Positions 25,500 to 34,082 of a stretch of DNA of 39,262 nt are shown here, piece after piece (position 1 is the first letter of the stretch; each line of letters opens with the position of its first letter). The notes under the pieces are model-generated. The model had not been told where the DNA came from and did no database searches. It saw nothing but the letters and a program-made list of their open reading frames with translations. Source of the stretch: Deltaproteobacteria bacterium (GTDB lineage: Bacteria; Desulfobacterota; Desulfobacteria; Desulfobacterales; C00003060); NCBI GenBank assembly GCA_016930875.1, contig JAFGFW010000055.1:1-39262 (forward strand), in the 5' to 3' direction. The position numbers were made by a program, and so were the translations under genes.

Positions 25500-26555
25500 A
25501 TGGCAAAGATCAATTTTGGTGGTGTCTGGGAGGACGTGGTGACCTCGGAAGAATTTTCTTTGGAGAAGGCGAGAGAGGTCTTGGCTGATGAGACTGTGGC
25601 AGTGCTGGGCTATGGTGTGCAGGGTCCTGCCCAGGCGTTGAACATGAAAGACAATGGGATTTCGGTCATCGTGGGCCAGCGCGAGGGTGGCAAGTCCTGG
25701 GAAAAGGCTGTCCACGACGGTTTTGTGCCGGGCGAGACCCTTTTTTCGTTGGAAGAGGCGGCCGAGCGGGCTACCATAGTCCAGTATCTCATATCTGATG
25801 CCGGCCAGATGGCAGCTTGGCCGAGGCTGAAACCGTTGCTAAAAGAGGGAGATGCCCTCTATTTTTCCCACGGTTTTTCCATTGTTTACAGCGATCAGAC
25901 CGGAGTGGTCCCCCCGAATAACATTGACGTAATTCTGGTTGCTCCAAAGGGTTCTGGAAGAAATGTGCGATTGAATTTCCTGGACGGAAGCGGCATCAAC
26001 GGAAGTTACGCGGTTTATCAGGATTTTACTGGCCGGGCAAAGGAGAAAGCCATTGCATTAGGCATAGCCATCGGGTCCGGATACCTGTTTCCGACGACCT
26101 TCAAAAATGAGGTGTACAGTGACCTGACCGGAGAGCGCGGGGTTCTTATGGGCTGCCTGGAGGGCGTGTTTGAGGCCCAGTACAGTATATTGCGCAAACA
26201 CGGACACAGCCCCAGCGAGGCATTCAACGAAACGGTAGAAGAGTTGACCCAGAGCCTGATTCGCCTTGTGGCTGAAAACGGCATGGACTGGATGTATTAC
26301 AACTGCAGCACAACGGCCCAGAGAGGAGCGCTGGATTGGAGGCACAGATTCCGCAATGCGGTCACACCTGTCTTTGAGGAGCTTTACCAGAGTGTCGTTT
26401 CGGGACAAGAGACCAAGCTCGTGCTTGAAGCCAACAGTGCGCCGGATTATAGTGAAAGGCTCGCAGAAGAGCTGGAAGAGATGAAAAACTCCGAGATGTG
26501 GCAAGCTGGAGCTGCCGTTCGTGGCCTGAGACCGGAAAACAGGAAAAAGCCATAG
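25500..26555 (+). CDS. ilvC: Ketol-acid reductoisomerase (Bacteroidota-like subtype)
   Basis: Isomerises and reduces acetohydroxyacids with NAD(P)H, second step of Ile/Val synthesis. The 351-residue product has a Rossmann motif LGYGVQGPAQALN, FSHGF, VAPKGSGRNVR, and the metal/substrate region TTFKNEVYSDLTGERG. Its sequence differs from the usual 330-residue bacterial class I enzyme (GYGSQGHAHALN, ETETDLFGEQ) and by memory resembles the Bacteroidota form, including EAFNETVEE, NGMDWMY and a C-terminal AVRSLRPEN-like end. AAGGAGA precedes ATG 25500. It is the last gene of the ilv operon; no clear terminator follows. Confidence 0.95.
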   Translation: MAKINFGGVWEDVVTSEEFSLEKAREVLADETVAVLGYGVQGPAQALNMKDNGISVIVGQREGGKSWEKAVHDGFVPGETLFSLEEAAERATIVQYLISDAGQMAAWPRLKPLLKEGDALYFSHGFSIVYSDQTGVVPPNNIDVILVAPKGSGRNVRLNFLDGSGINGSYAVYQDFTGRAKEKAIALGIAIGSGYLFPTTFKNEVYSDLTGERGVLMGCLEGVFEAQYSILRKHGHSPSEAFNETVEELTQSLIRLVAENGMDWMYYNCSTTAQRGALDWRHRFRNAVTPVFEELYQSVVSGQETKLVLEANSAPDYSERLAEELEEMKNSEMWQAGAAVRGLRPENRKKP

Positions 26556-26586
26556 GGAAAAACATGCGTCATGGCAGTGAAAAGGC

Positions 26587-26615
26587 TTGACATGCTGGGA
26601 GATGTGTCATAAAAT
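26587..26615 (+). promoter_or_regulatory. Strong sigma-70-type promoter, probably for rho
   Basis: Perfect TTGACA (26587-26592), 17-base spacer, and TAAAAT (26610-26615; five of six). The next gene downstream is rho, giving a leader of about 390 nt. Long leaders are known for autoregulated rho genes. Confidence 0.7.
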
Positions 26616-26826
26616 ATTAAAAAATCCTACCTAGGAGAGCATACATAAAGAAAAAAACCAAACAGTTTCTTCATTTTATATATCACAGACAATAAGACAC
26701 TGCCACTTACCCCCTTTATTTACGAAGAGGAATCAATCCTTTTTTTTTCAGATAGTGTCCCTACATAACAGCGTGATTGCTTTTGTCTTGGAATGTTTCC
26801 GGGACCAGCGGTTTTTGGTAAAAAGT

Positions 26827-26945
26827 TTTGGCATTCTTTCATTTTCCATCATTCCATTAGATGTCCGTCTACCTGAGTACACAAGCTAACACCCAAACAG
26901 TGTCAATTACTTTTTGATTTCAATGAAGGATGCCAAAGTTTTTTT
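26827..26945 (+). promoter_or_regulatory. Long-range stem plus U-tract in the rho leader
   Basis: TTTGGCATTCTTTCATT (26827-26843) can pair with AATGAAGGATGCCAAA (26922-26937) with one bulged T and one wobble, enclosing 78 bases. Seven T follow at 26939-26945, as in an intrinsic terminator. It stands 66 bases before the rho start. Confidence 0.45.
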
Positions 26946-27011
26946 GTAAATATGTGAAACCACGTCTTCCGGGCGCGGATTCTTTACTAACCGACTAAAG
27001 GAAAGAAATCT

Positions 27012-28259
27012 ATGAACTTAGTGGAGTTAAAGGCCTTGAAAGTCAGCAAACTGACTTCAATGGCCAGAAAATTCAATGTCGAGGGCGCCTCAAGCATGCG
27101 AAAACAGGAGGTAATTTTTGCGCTTCTGCAAGCACAAACCGAAAAAAACGGCTTGATCTATGGGGAGGGCGTTCTCGAGATTCTGCCAGACGGATTTGGC
27201 TTTCTCAGGGCGACGGACTATAGTTACCTGCCCGGACCTGATGATATCTATATTTCACCGTCCCAGATCCGACGTTTTAACCTGAGCACAGGTGACACAG
27301 TTTCGGGACAGATTCGGCCGCCCAAGGATAATGAGCGGTATTTTGCCCTTCTTAAGGTGGAAGCGGTTAACTTTGAAGATCCTGAGAAATCAAGGGATAA
27401 GATACTCTTTGACAATCTAACCCCCTTGTATCCTGATCGGAGAATCATGCTTGAAAGAGAACCCGACAACTATTGCATGCGGATAATGGATCTCCTAACA
27501 CCCATAGGGTTTGGTCAGAGGGGCCTGATCGTGTCAGCCCCGAGGACCGGCAAGACCATGTTATTGCAAAACATTGCAAATAGCATCAACGCAAACCATA
27601 AGGATGTTGTTCTGATCGTTCTGCTTATCGACGAACGCCCGGAAGAGGTCACTGACATGGCGCGTTCGGTGAAAGCGGAGGTGATTAGTTCTACTTTTGA
27701 TGAACCGCCGCATAGGCACGTGCAAGTGGCTGAGATGGTCCTTGAGAAGGCCAAGCGACTGGTGGAGAGCAAACGTGATGTGGTCATCCTGTTGGACAGT
27801 ATCACCCGCCTTGCCCGAGCGTACAACACCGTGGTTCCGCCAAGTGGCAAAATTCTGTCTGGTGGAGTGGACTCCAATGCGCTGCATCGGCCGAAACGCT
27901 TTTTTGGCGCTGCTCGCAACATAGAAGAGGGAGGGAGCCTTACCATCGTTGCCACAGCTCTTATTGACACGGGAAGCCGAATGGATGAGGTGATCTTTGA
28001 AGAATTTAAGGGGACTGGCAACCTGGAGTTGCAGTTGGACCGAAAGCTCTCTGATAAACGGATATTTCCTGCCATTGACATCAACCGGTCAGGGACCAGA
28101 AAGGAGGAGCTGCTTCTCGAACCCGAGGTCCTGAACCGGGCCTGGATCTTGCGAAAGCTGCTATCATCCTTGAATCCTGTGGACAGCATGGAGTTTTTGC
28201 TTGAAAAGATGAAGGGAACTGATAATAATAAAGATTTTTTGGACTTGATGAACAGTTAG
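27012..28259 (+). CDS. rho: Transcription termination factor Rho
   Basis: Hexameric RNA-dependent ATPase that terminates transcription. The 415 residues contain the N-terminal helical domain, the cold-shock-like primary RNA-binding domain ([20 protein letters not shown]), Walker [13 protein letters not shown] near 175-186, [13 protein letters not shown], the Walker [16 protein letters not shown], the Q-loop/secondary site [14 protein letters not shown], and [26 protein letters not shown] lies upstream of the ATG. No insertion is visible in the N-terminal domain. It heads a group with rpmE, prfA and prmC, an order common in Desulfobacterota and Firmicutes. Confidence 0.98.
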   Translation: MNLVELKALKVSKLTSMARKFNVEGASSMRKQEVIFALLQAQTEKNGLIYGEGVLEILPDGFGFLRATDYSYLPGPDDIYISPSQIRRFNLSTGDTVSGQIRPPKDNERYFALLKVEAVNFEDPEKSRDKILFDNLTPLYPDRRIMLEREPDNYCMRIMDLLTPIGFGQRGLIVSAPRTGKTMLLQNIANSINANHKDVVLIVLLIDERPEEVTDMARSVKAEVISSTFDEPPHRHVQVAEMVLEKAKRLVESKRDVVILLDSITRLARAYNTVVPPSGKILSGGVDSNALHRPKRFFGAARNIEEGGSLTIVATALIDTGSRMDEVIFEEFKGTGNLELQLDRKLSDKRIFPAIDINRSGTRKEELLLEPEVLNRAWILRKLLSSLNPVDSMEFLLEKMKGTDNNKDFLDLMNS

Positions 28260-28348
28260 TTTCCTGTTCGAGAACCACCGTCTGAGTTTGGTGTTGATCG
28301 AGAATGACTGCTACTGAATAACGAATCACGACGAGGAGGAAGAATTAC

Positions 28349-28570
28349 ATGAAGAAGGACTTACATCCTGATTATTATCAGACTGCAATTCATTGTGCGT
28401 GCGGCAATGTGGTGGAGGCAGGATCTACAAAGAAGGACATCCGGGTTGAAATTTGCTCGAAGTGCCACCCCTTTTTTACCGGAAAACAGAAATTGGTTGA
28501 CACTGCCGGTCGCATTGAACGGTTCCGAAAGAAGTACGCCAATTTTGAGGCGAACAAGAAAAATGCTTGA
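28349..28570 (+). CDS. rpmE: 50S ribosomal protein L31, zinc-binding form
   Basis: 73 residues: [10 protein letters not shown] start, the zinc-binding Cys set CACGN and [13 protein letters not shown], and [14 protein letters not shown]. The C-x-C and C-x-x-C show the zinc-containing (C+) type, which acts as a zinc store and is replaced by a C- form when zinc is scarce in some bacteria. GAGGAGGAAG gives a strong ribosome binding site. It overlaps the prfA start by eight bases. Confidence 0.97.
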   Translation: MKKDLHPDYYQTAIHCACGNVVEAGSTKKDIRVEICSKCHPFFTGKQKLVDTAGRIERFRKKYANFEANKKNA

Positions 28571-29648
28571 TAAGCTAGCAGGGGTTGAGGAACGCTTTGA
28601 CAAGCTCGAAGGGCTTCTCAGTGATCCCGAAGTCATAAAAGACCAACAGGCCTATAAGCACTATAGTATGGAACATGCGGAGTTGAGTAAGATCGTTTCC
28701 GTCTTTCGCAAATACAAACAGGTGGCCGAGGATATTGAAGAATCCAAGGATCTGCTCAAGGAGGGTGATGAGGAGATCAAGGAACTGGCAAGAGAAGATA
28801 TCCAGATTTCCACAGAGCGCCTCAAAGAGCTTGAAGGCGACTTGAGGTGGCTCCTGATACCAAAGGATCCAAACGACGAAAAGAATGTCGTTTTGGAAAT
28901 CCGGGCCGGCACTGGCGGTGAAGAGGCCGGGCTTTTTGCCGCAGACCTTTTCAAGATGTACAGCAAGTATGCAGAAAGCATTGGCTGGAAGGTGGAGATC
29001 TTGAGCAGCCATGCTACCGGCGTAGGGGGGCTCAAAGAGATCATTGTCCTAATCAAGGGCAAAGGGGCTTACAGTAGTCTCAAATACGAAAGCGGCACTC
29101 ACAGGGTCCAGCGTGTGCCTGTGACCGAATCCCAGGGAAGGATCCATACCTCTGCCGTCACTGTGGCTGTTCTCCCCGAGGCTGAAGAGGTGGATGTGAA
29201 AATAGAGCCGGACGAAATCAGAGTGGATGTCTTCCGCTCCACCGGTCCGGGGGGACAGAGTGTAAACACAACAGATTCAGCCGTGCGCATAACGCACCTT
29301 CCCACAGGGGTAGTAGTGAGTTGTCAGGACGAAAAATCGCAGCATAAGAACAGGGCTAAGGCCATGAAGGTCCTGCGGGCCCGTCTTTACGAAAAGATGC
29401 TTTCCGAGCAGAACGAAAAGATATCTGCGGATCGCAAGAGTCAGGTTGGGACGGGGGATCGAAGCGAGCGTATCAGGACGTACAATTTTCCTCAGGGTCG
29501 GATAAGCGATCACCGCATCGGGCTTACCCTATACAAACTGGAGAGTGTCCTTGAAGGAGACATTGGAGAAATCATAGATAGCCTTGTAACCCATCATCAA
29601 GCCCTTGCCATTCAGAACGTCGAAACAGAGTCGAGGAATGCCGCCTGA
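28563..29648 (+). CDS. prfA: Peptide chain release factor 1
   Basis: Recognises UAA and UAG and triggers peptide release. 361 residues with an N-terminal coiled coil, the catalytic loop [17 protein letters not shown] (GGQ), codon-recognition region near [11 protein letters not shown], and [24 protein letters not shown]1 rather than RF2 is shown by length and by the absence of the RF2 frameshift. RF1 does not read UGA, so it would not compete at the selenocysteine codon of hdrA. The ATG at 28563 overlaps the end of rpmE. Confidence 0.97.
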   Translation: MLDKLAGVEERFDKLEGLLSDPEVIKDQQAYKHYSMEHAELSKIVSVFRKYKQVAEDIEESKDLLKEGDEEIKELAREDIQISTERLKELEGDLRWLLIPKDPNDEKNVVLEIRAGTGGEEAGLFAADLFKMYSKYAESIGWKVEILSSHATGVGGLKEIIVLIKGKGAYSSLKYESGTHRVQRVPVTESQGRIHTSAVTVAVLPEAEEVDVKIEPDEIRVDVFRSTGPGGQSVNTTDSAVRITHLPTGVVVSCQDEKSQHKNRAKAMKVLRARLYEKMLSEQNEKISADRKSQVGTGDRSERIRTYNFPQGRISDHRIGLTLYKLESVLEGDIGEIIDSLVTHHQALAIQNVETESRNAA

Positions 29649-30522
29649 GGCCTGGACCACCCTGAAACTTCTTAAATGGGCCACAGGTCACTTCAAATCC
29701 CACCATATTGATCAACCGCGCGCCACTGCCGAGATTCTTCTGGCTCACACCCTTGACATGGAAAGGGTGGATCTTTACGTGCATTACGATCGCCCCTTGG
29801 AAGCCAGAGAACTAGCAGTTTTTAAGGGACTGATCCAGAGACGACTGCAGCGGGAGCCCGTTGCCTACATTGTGGGCGAGAAGGGATTCTGGTCACTCGA
29901 TTTGAAGGTGACACGTGATGTGTTAATCCCTCGTCCCGAGACCGAAATATTGGTGGAGGCTGCCCTTTCGATCATACCACGGCAACTATCATCAAAGCGC
30001 TTTACAATATTGGATCTTGGCACTGGGTCAGGGGGCATTATCCTTGCATTAGCTAGGGAACGACCGGGTCATCAGTTCTACGGAGTTGACTGCTCGCAAG
30101 AAGCGGTGACCCTTGCTCGGGATAATGCCAGAAGACATGAACTGGATAACGCAATTACGTTTTTGCATGGGAACTGGTTTGATGCCGTGTGTGATAAAGA
30201 GGGCTATTTCGATCTCATCGTGTCAAATCCTCCTTATATTTCCCGTGATGACCTGGGAACACTTCCTCCGGAGGTTTTGCAATATGAGCCCATTCAGGCC
30301 CTTGACGGGGGGGCTGACGGGCTGGATGCAATGCGGCTCATCATTAAGAAGGCGGGAGCATACTTGAGTCCTGGGGGGTGGCTCGTTTTTGAGATTGGCC
30401 ATGATCAGCGGGATGCAGTCGAAAAGCTCATGTCAGCGTCGGGGGCTTATAGTGATGTGACAGTGATAAAAGACTACAACGGTTTTGATCGAGTGGTCCG
30501 GGCAAGGGCAATAAGAAAATAG
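29638..30522 (+). CDS. prmC: Release factor glutamine methyltransferase
   Basis: PrmC methylates the Gln of the GGQ motif in RF1/RF2 using SAM. 294 residues: an N-terminal helical release-factor-binding domain, then the Rossmann fold with [33 protein letters not shown] and the catalytic [12 protein letters not shown] (NPPY). The C-terminal [11 protein letters not shown] is also typical. ATG at 29638 overlaps the prfA stop by 11 bases; a TTG at 29605 is possible but is deeper in prfA. It acts directly on the neighbour's product. Confidence 0.96.
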   Translation: MPPEAWTTLKLLKWATGHFKSHHIDQPRATAEILLAHTLDMERVDLYVHYDRPLEARELAVFKGLIQRRLQREPVAYIVGEKGFWSLDLKVTRDVLIPRPETEILVEAALSIIPRQLSSKRFTILDLGTGSGGIILALARERPGHQFYGVDCSQEAVTLARDNARRHELDNAITFLHGNWFDAVCDKEGYFDLIVSNPPYISRDDLGTLPPEVLQYEPIQALDGGADGLDAMRLIIKKAGAYLSPGGWLVFEIGHDQRDAVEKLMSASGAYSDVTVIKDYNGFDRVVRARAIRK

Positions 30523-30527
30523 ATTTT

Positions 30528-30557
30528 TTGACAAAATTCAGCTTTGTGTGTTATTCA
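30528..30557 (+). promoter_or_regulatory. Possible promoter for the HDOD/GGDEF operon
   Basis: TTGACA (30528-30533), 18-base spacer and TATTCA (30552-30557) lie about 45 bases before the first gene of the signalling trio. The -35 is perfect; the -10 matches only partly. Confidence 0.4.
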
Positions 30558-30603
30558 AATTCAGGCATTTTTTCTGGTTTCGCTTTTTCAGGTTAACAAG
30601 AAT

Positions 30604-30918
30604 ATGCAGAAGATACCCCTTAAGTTTGCAAAAGCTGGAATGAAGCTGGCGAAGGCGGTGAGCAACGACAGAGGAATGACCTTGTGTGGCGCAGGGACGG
30701 AGCTAACAGAAGAGACCATTGCCCGCCTGTTACGTATGGAGGTAAAGCGAATAACAGTGCTGGGGCATCCCATAGATACCGGCAGACAGGAGAAGAGCCT
30801 CAGCCAACAGATAGATGAACTTCACGTGCGTTTCAGGAAAGTTGAACGAAATCCGCTCATGGGTAAGATAAAGAACATGTTATTGCAAGTGTTGAAAGAA
30901 GGGGCGGAAGGGGAATGA
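30604..30918 (+). CDS. Small protein resembling the N-terminal accessory domain of HD-GYP proteins
   Basis: 104 residues, no signal peptide. The first 55 (KIPLKFAKAGMKLAKAVSND, then GAGTELTEETIARLLRMEVK) match the 'GMVLAEDVYxxxGxLLLxKGTxLT' pattern of the small beta-rich domain placed before many HD-GYP phosphodiesterase domains. The rest is a basic helix. Here the domain stands alone. The ATG at 30604 fits the family start, with only a weak ribosome binding site. Its stop overlaps the HDOD gene start (ATGA), so the two are co-translated and may work together. Confidence 0.65.
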   Translation: MQKIPLKFAKAGMKLAKAVSNDRGMTLCGAGTELTEETIARLLRMEVKRITVLGHPIDTGRQEKSLSQQIDELHVRFRKVERNPLMGKIKNMLLQVLKEGAEGE

Positions 30919-31769
30919 GTGTCGACAAAGAGAGCTTGAGAACACGCGTTAAGGCGCTCAAGAATGTTCCGACACTTCCGGATGTTTTTGAAGCGATCAA
31001 CCGTTTGGTGGAGGATCCTGATACTGCGGCAGAGGATATTGCGACCATTATATCGTCTGACCAGGCCCTGTCGGCCAAGATTCTCAGGGTCGTGAACTCT
31101 GCGTTGCACGGTTTTCCCGGCCGTATCTCAAGTGTAACACACGCGCTGATCATCCTCGGGTTCGATGTGGTACAGGGGCTTATTCTCAGCGCGTCTGTCT
31201 TTGACATGATGCTTGGCAAGGGGATGCAGGGGTTGTGGAAGCACTCTCTCGGGTGTGCCACGACTGCCGGGGTCATTGCCAGAAAAACAAACCACCCCCA
31301 TCCCGAGGAGGTATCGATCGCTGCCCTGTTGCATGACATAGGAAAGGTGATCATAAAAACCGAACTTCCCGAAGAAACGTGTCGCATAGATGAGGCGATT
31401 GAAAAAAGAAAGATCTCTACGTATGAGGCAGAGGAGCAAATCCTTGGACTGAATCACAGCACTGTGGGACGGTGGCTTTGTGAAGAATGGAACCTTCCGA
31501 ACAAGCTCACGGACCCAATTGCCTGTCACCACAAACCAGGTATGTCGGAGTTCGTGCAGGTGCCGACTGCCATTGTACACGTTGCCGATATCCTTGTCAG
31601 GGCGAACGGATTTGGCTTTGCAGGTGACAATCTAGTTCCTCAAATAGACCCCAAGGCCTGGGCTTTGTTGGACATCTCCGATTCCGTGCTGGAAGAGATC
31701 ATCAGAGAGATGAGTGAGCAATTTGAAGATGCCGGGGACTTCCTTTCTGACGACGGCATTGTCACATGA
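30915..31769 (+). CDS. HDOD domain protein
   Basis: 284 residues, almost all a HDOD domain (PF08668), a metal-independent relative of HD phosphohydrolases found in bacterial signalling. Visible: NVPTLPDVFEAINRLVEDPD, IISSDQALSAKILRVVNSA, the HALIILGFDVV helix, LLHDIGKVIIKTELPEE (an HD pair retained), and GLNHSTVGRWLCEEWNLP. Like other HDOD proteins it probably binds a partner or nucleotide rather than hydrolysing it, though the HDIGK motif is intact here. It overlaps both neighbours by ATGA (30915-30918 and 31766-31769). Confidence 0.9.
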   Translation: MSVDKESLRTRVKALKNVPTLPDVFEAINRLVEDPDTAAEDIATIISSDQALSAKILRVVNSALHGFPGRISSVTHALIILGFDVVQGLILSASVFDMMLGKGMQGLWKHSLGCATTAGVIARKTNHPHPEEVSIAALLHDIGKVIIKTELPEETCRIDEAIEKRKISTYEAEEQILGLNHSTVGRWLCEEWNLPNKLTDPIACHHKPGMSEFVQVPTAIVHVADILVRANGFGFAGDNLVPQIDPKAWALLDISDSVLEEIIREMSEQFEDAGDFLSDDGIVT

Positions 31770-32743
31770 CGCATGGATCCAAAAAGATACTGATAATTGC
31801 CCGCGATTCCTCTGATGAGGATGAGATAAGGAGCCTGTTGGAAGGGCAGGGGGAGCCTTTCCTTATTCATACCGCAGAATCTTCACTCCAGGCCCTTGAC
31901 ATGATCTACAGTGCCCCCCCGAATCTGGTAATTATCAATCAGTCATTGCATGAAGAAGGATGGAAAGACCTGTGCAAACGGATTAAGGCCGACACAGTTT
32001 TTGGACACCTGCCCATCGTTTTGGTCCTCCAAGACTCCGGAGAGGACTTTGAGATCGACTGGGAAGACCTGCCGGTTGATGACTATCTTCAAAAGCCACT
32101 CATTGCCGGCGAGATACGGTCAAGGGTTTCTATGGTCTTTGCACGAACAGCCAGAATGCGCGATGCCAATCCACTGACCAACCTTCCGGGCAACTACTCG
32201 ATCATGACTCAGATCCAAGGACGTATTGATAGTGGGTCCCCTTTTGTGGTTGCATATGTGGACCTTGACCATTTCAAGTCCTACAATGATAGGTACGGGT
32301 TTCTAAGAGGGGATGAGATTCTCAAGATGACTGCCCATCTTCTTACAAACTCCGTCCGGAAACTCGACTCGCCAGATGCCTTTGTAGGTCATGTGGGAGG
32401 AGATGACTTTGTTTTCATTGTTCCGCCCGACAGACTGGACGATGTTTGTCAGGAGATCATCGGAAATTTTGATCTGATTGTGGAGAATTTTTACGATGAA
32501 GGCGACAGGACACGCGGTTGTATTGACTCCACAAATCGTAAAGGCGAAAAGGAGCGTTTTCCCTTTGTGTCAATTTCCATAGCGGTTGTTACAAATGAGC
32601 ACAGGCCTATTAAGCATATTGGTCAGGTGAGTGCAATCGCGGCAGAGGTCAAAAAACACGCCAAGTCCATGGAGGGAAGTAATTACTACAAAGACATGCG
32701 AGGTGAAGAGAAATGCCTTGAAGTGAACTGGAGGCGCAGATGA
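31766..32743 (+). CDS. Pseudo-receiver plus GGDEF domain protein
   Basis: 325 residues. Residues 1-120 are a receiver-like domain in which the phosphorylatable Asp is replaced by Asn58 (NLVIIN), while the Lys of QKP (110) is kept, so it is unlikely to be phosphorylated normally. Residues 133-325 are a GGDEF domain opening with NPLTNLPGN, with the substrate-site FVVAYVDLDHFKSYND and signature GGDDF (211-215), where Glu is replaced by Asp. Diguanylate cyclase activity is possible but reduced activity or a c-di-GMP/GTP sensing role is equally plausible. I see no RxxD inhibitory site at the usual spacing. Coupled to the HDOD gene. Confidence 0.88.
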   Translation: MTHGSKKILIIARDSSDEDEIRSLLEGQGEPFLIHTAESSLQALDMIYSAPPNLVIINQSLHEEGWKDLCKRIKADTVFGHLPIVLVLQDSGEDFEIDWEDLPVDDYLQKPLIAGEIRSRVSMVFARTARMRDANPLTNLPGNYSIMTQIQGRIDSGSPFVVAYVDLDHFKSYNDRYGFLRGDEILKMTAHLLTNSVRKLDSPDAFVGHVGGDDFVFIVPPDRLDDVCQEIIGNFDLIVENFYDEGDRTRGCIDSTNRKGEKERFPFVSISIAVVTNEHRPIKHIGQVSAIAAEVKKHAKSMEGSNYYKDMRGEEKCLEVNWRRR

Positions 32744-32894
32744 AGTTATCAGTAATCTAGGAATTAAGAACTAAGGCATTCATGAATTGCCGGAAATTCA
32801 TCTAATCCATAAAGCTCGTTAACAAGGCACTTTAGCTCATTTTAGGCATTTTTACTTGCGCTACTAGATGGGGCTTTGGACATAAGGAGACAAG

Positions 32895-33746
32895 ATGGTG
32901 GGCGCAGAGGGAAAGGTCGCTTTTCCAGTGATTCCGTCAGATCGAGGAGATGACTTGCACAACCTCGAGTTTGCTGACTCGGCTGACCTGGTTCTTTTTG
33001 TGGCAGGCAATCAATTCATGGTCATGAAAGAACTCCTCCTTGCCTTTCAGGAAGAACACCCGGATATTAAGAAAATCTTTTATGAAACACTTCCACCGGG
33101 CCTGGAGCTGAAACAGATTTTGGCGGGCGGAGCCATCTTTCGGGAAAGCGTCATAGACGTAGTTCCCGATGTCTATGCCTCTGTGACCGAAAAGGCCATG
33201 GAGCGACTTGAAGAGATGGCATTCATTTCAAGGGAAGATTATTTTCTGTATCTTCATAATCGAATTGCCTTCATGACGCCGGAAGGAAATCCTGCGCGGA
33301 TAGCATCGGTTTCTGATCTTGGGCGAGAGGAGGTGCGTATTTCCCAGCCCAATCCGGAGTATGAAGACATTGCTCATTACATTATCGAGATGTATCGCCA
33401 GGCTGGTGGCGAAGACCTTGTGAACCGTATCATGGAAGAGAAGCGGGCAGAGGGGACAACGATTCTGACAATCGTGCACCACAGGGAGACCCCGATGAGG
33501 ATAGCAAAGAGAACAGTTGACGTGGGTCCTGTATGGGCTACCGAGATCATGCATGCACGGCGGCAAGGCCTTGCCGTGGACGTGGTCGAACCAGGAGAAC
33601 ATCTGGATCAAAGGGACGACATCAACTATTATATTTGCCGTTTAAAGAATGCCGTCCACCCTGAGAACGCTGAAAAATTCCTCAATTTCATCAATTCGGT
33701 TCGTGCTCAGGGTATCTATGAAGCTTACGGCTTTGTTCCTTTGTGA
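32895..33746 (+). CDS. Periplasmic-binding-protein-like protein without signal peptide (ModA-like)
   Basis: 283 residues, SD AAGGAGA before ATG 32895. The fold is that of a type 2 solute-binding protein of the molybdate/tungstate family: DLVLFVAGNQFMVMKELLLAFQEEHP, then LKQILAGGAIFRESVIDVVPDVY, FLYLHNRIAFMTPEGNP, and the hinge and C-terminal lobe (VHPENAEKFLNFINSVRAQG then IYEAYGFVP). No signal peptide or lipobox is seen; the N-terminus (VGAEGKVAFPVIPSD) is not hydrophobic, so the protein is predicted cytoplasmic. No permease or ATPase is adjacent. A ligand sensor or metal/cofactor role is possible; the ligand is not known. Confidence 0.75.
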   Translation: MVGAEGKVAFPVIPSDRGDDLHNLEFADSADLVLFVAGNQFMVMKELLLAFQEEHPDIKKIFYETLPPGLELKQILAGGAIFRESVIDVVPDVYASVTEKAMERLEEMAFISREDYFLYLHNRIAFMTPEGNPARIASVSDLGREEVRISQPNPEYEDIAHYIIEMYRQAGGEDLVNRIMEEKRAEGTTILTIVHHRETPMRIAKRTVDVGPVWATEIMHARRQGLAVDVVEPGEHLDQRDDINYYICRLKNAVHPENAEKFLNFINSVRAQGIYEAYGFVPL

Positions 33747-33748
33747 CC

Positions 33749-33800
33749 GTTTACGGGTTCAGGGTTCAAAGGTTCGGGGTTCGGAGATTGAAGGTTCACC
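33749..33800. repeat. GGGTTC-type heptad repeat
   Basis: Units ACGGGTT, CAGGGTT, CAAAGGTT, CGGGGTT and CGGAGATT follow each other at 7-8 bases after the binding-protein-like gene. They belong to the same GGTTCA unit family as the tract at 11549-11607. Confidence 0.55.
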
Positions 33801-33929
33801 TCACAAATCTGAACCGTTGATTCGTGAGTTCTGAATAGAGAAGGTATGAGAATAGAAGGATTCGAAGAGATTGAGGGATGGCAGTTGGCCCGCGAGTCAG
33901 ATCGCAAGGTCAACGAAAAAAGGTAACCC

Positions 33930-33960
33930 CCTCCGGGGCGTAGGCCCTACGGGCCGGAGG
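33930..33960. repeat. GC-rich near-perfect hairpin
   Basis: CCTCCGGGGCGTAGG (33930-33944) and CCTACGGGCCGGAGG (33946-33960) are complementary at 13 of 15 positions around a one-base centre. It may be a terminator remnant or a mobile palindrome; no T run follows. Confidence 0.6.
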
Positions 33961-33967
33961 CTGAACG

Positions 33968-34061
33968 GTTCACCCCGTTAAATAGACTTCCTTTCGGGAC
34001 ACAAAGTGTAATCTTTTCAAGCCGTCAGGCGCAACCTTGCGCCAAATTTAACAGGGTGAAC
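33968..34061. mobile_element. Inverted-repeat element upstream of tldD (MITE-like, no gene)
   Basis: GTTCACCCCGTTAAAT (33968-33983) and ATTTAACAGGGTGAAC (34046-34061) are inverted copies matching at 15 of 16 bases, flanking 62 bases that include a perfect GGCGCAA/TTGCGCC hairpin (34028-34043). Together with the flanking hairpin and heptads this explains the 336-base gap 33747-34082. A miniature element is one reading; no target duplication was proven. Confidence 0.45.
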
Positions 34062-34082
34062 TCTGAACCTGAGCAAGGACAT

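Larger units (their letters stand above)
26556..27011 (+). other. Long rho leader and spacer, no gene
   Basis: The 456 bases between ilvC and rho contain no convincing coding frame. They hold the promoter at 26587-26615, a weak A/T-rich hairpin with a T run near 26725-26755, and the long-range stem at 26827-26937. Base composition is more AT-rich than the flanking genes. Confidence 0.6.

Noticed and set aside
28395-28562. prfA starting within rpmE at 28395
   Set aside because: The added residues are a shifted reading of rpmE; ATG 28563 gives the normal RF1 length.
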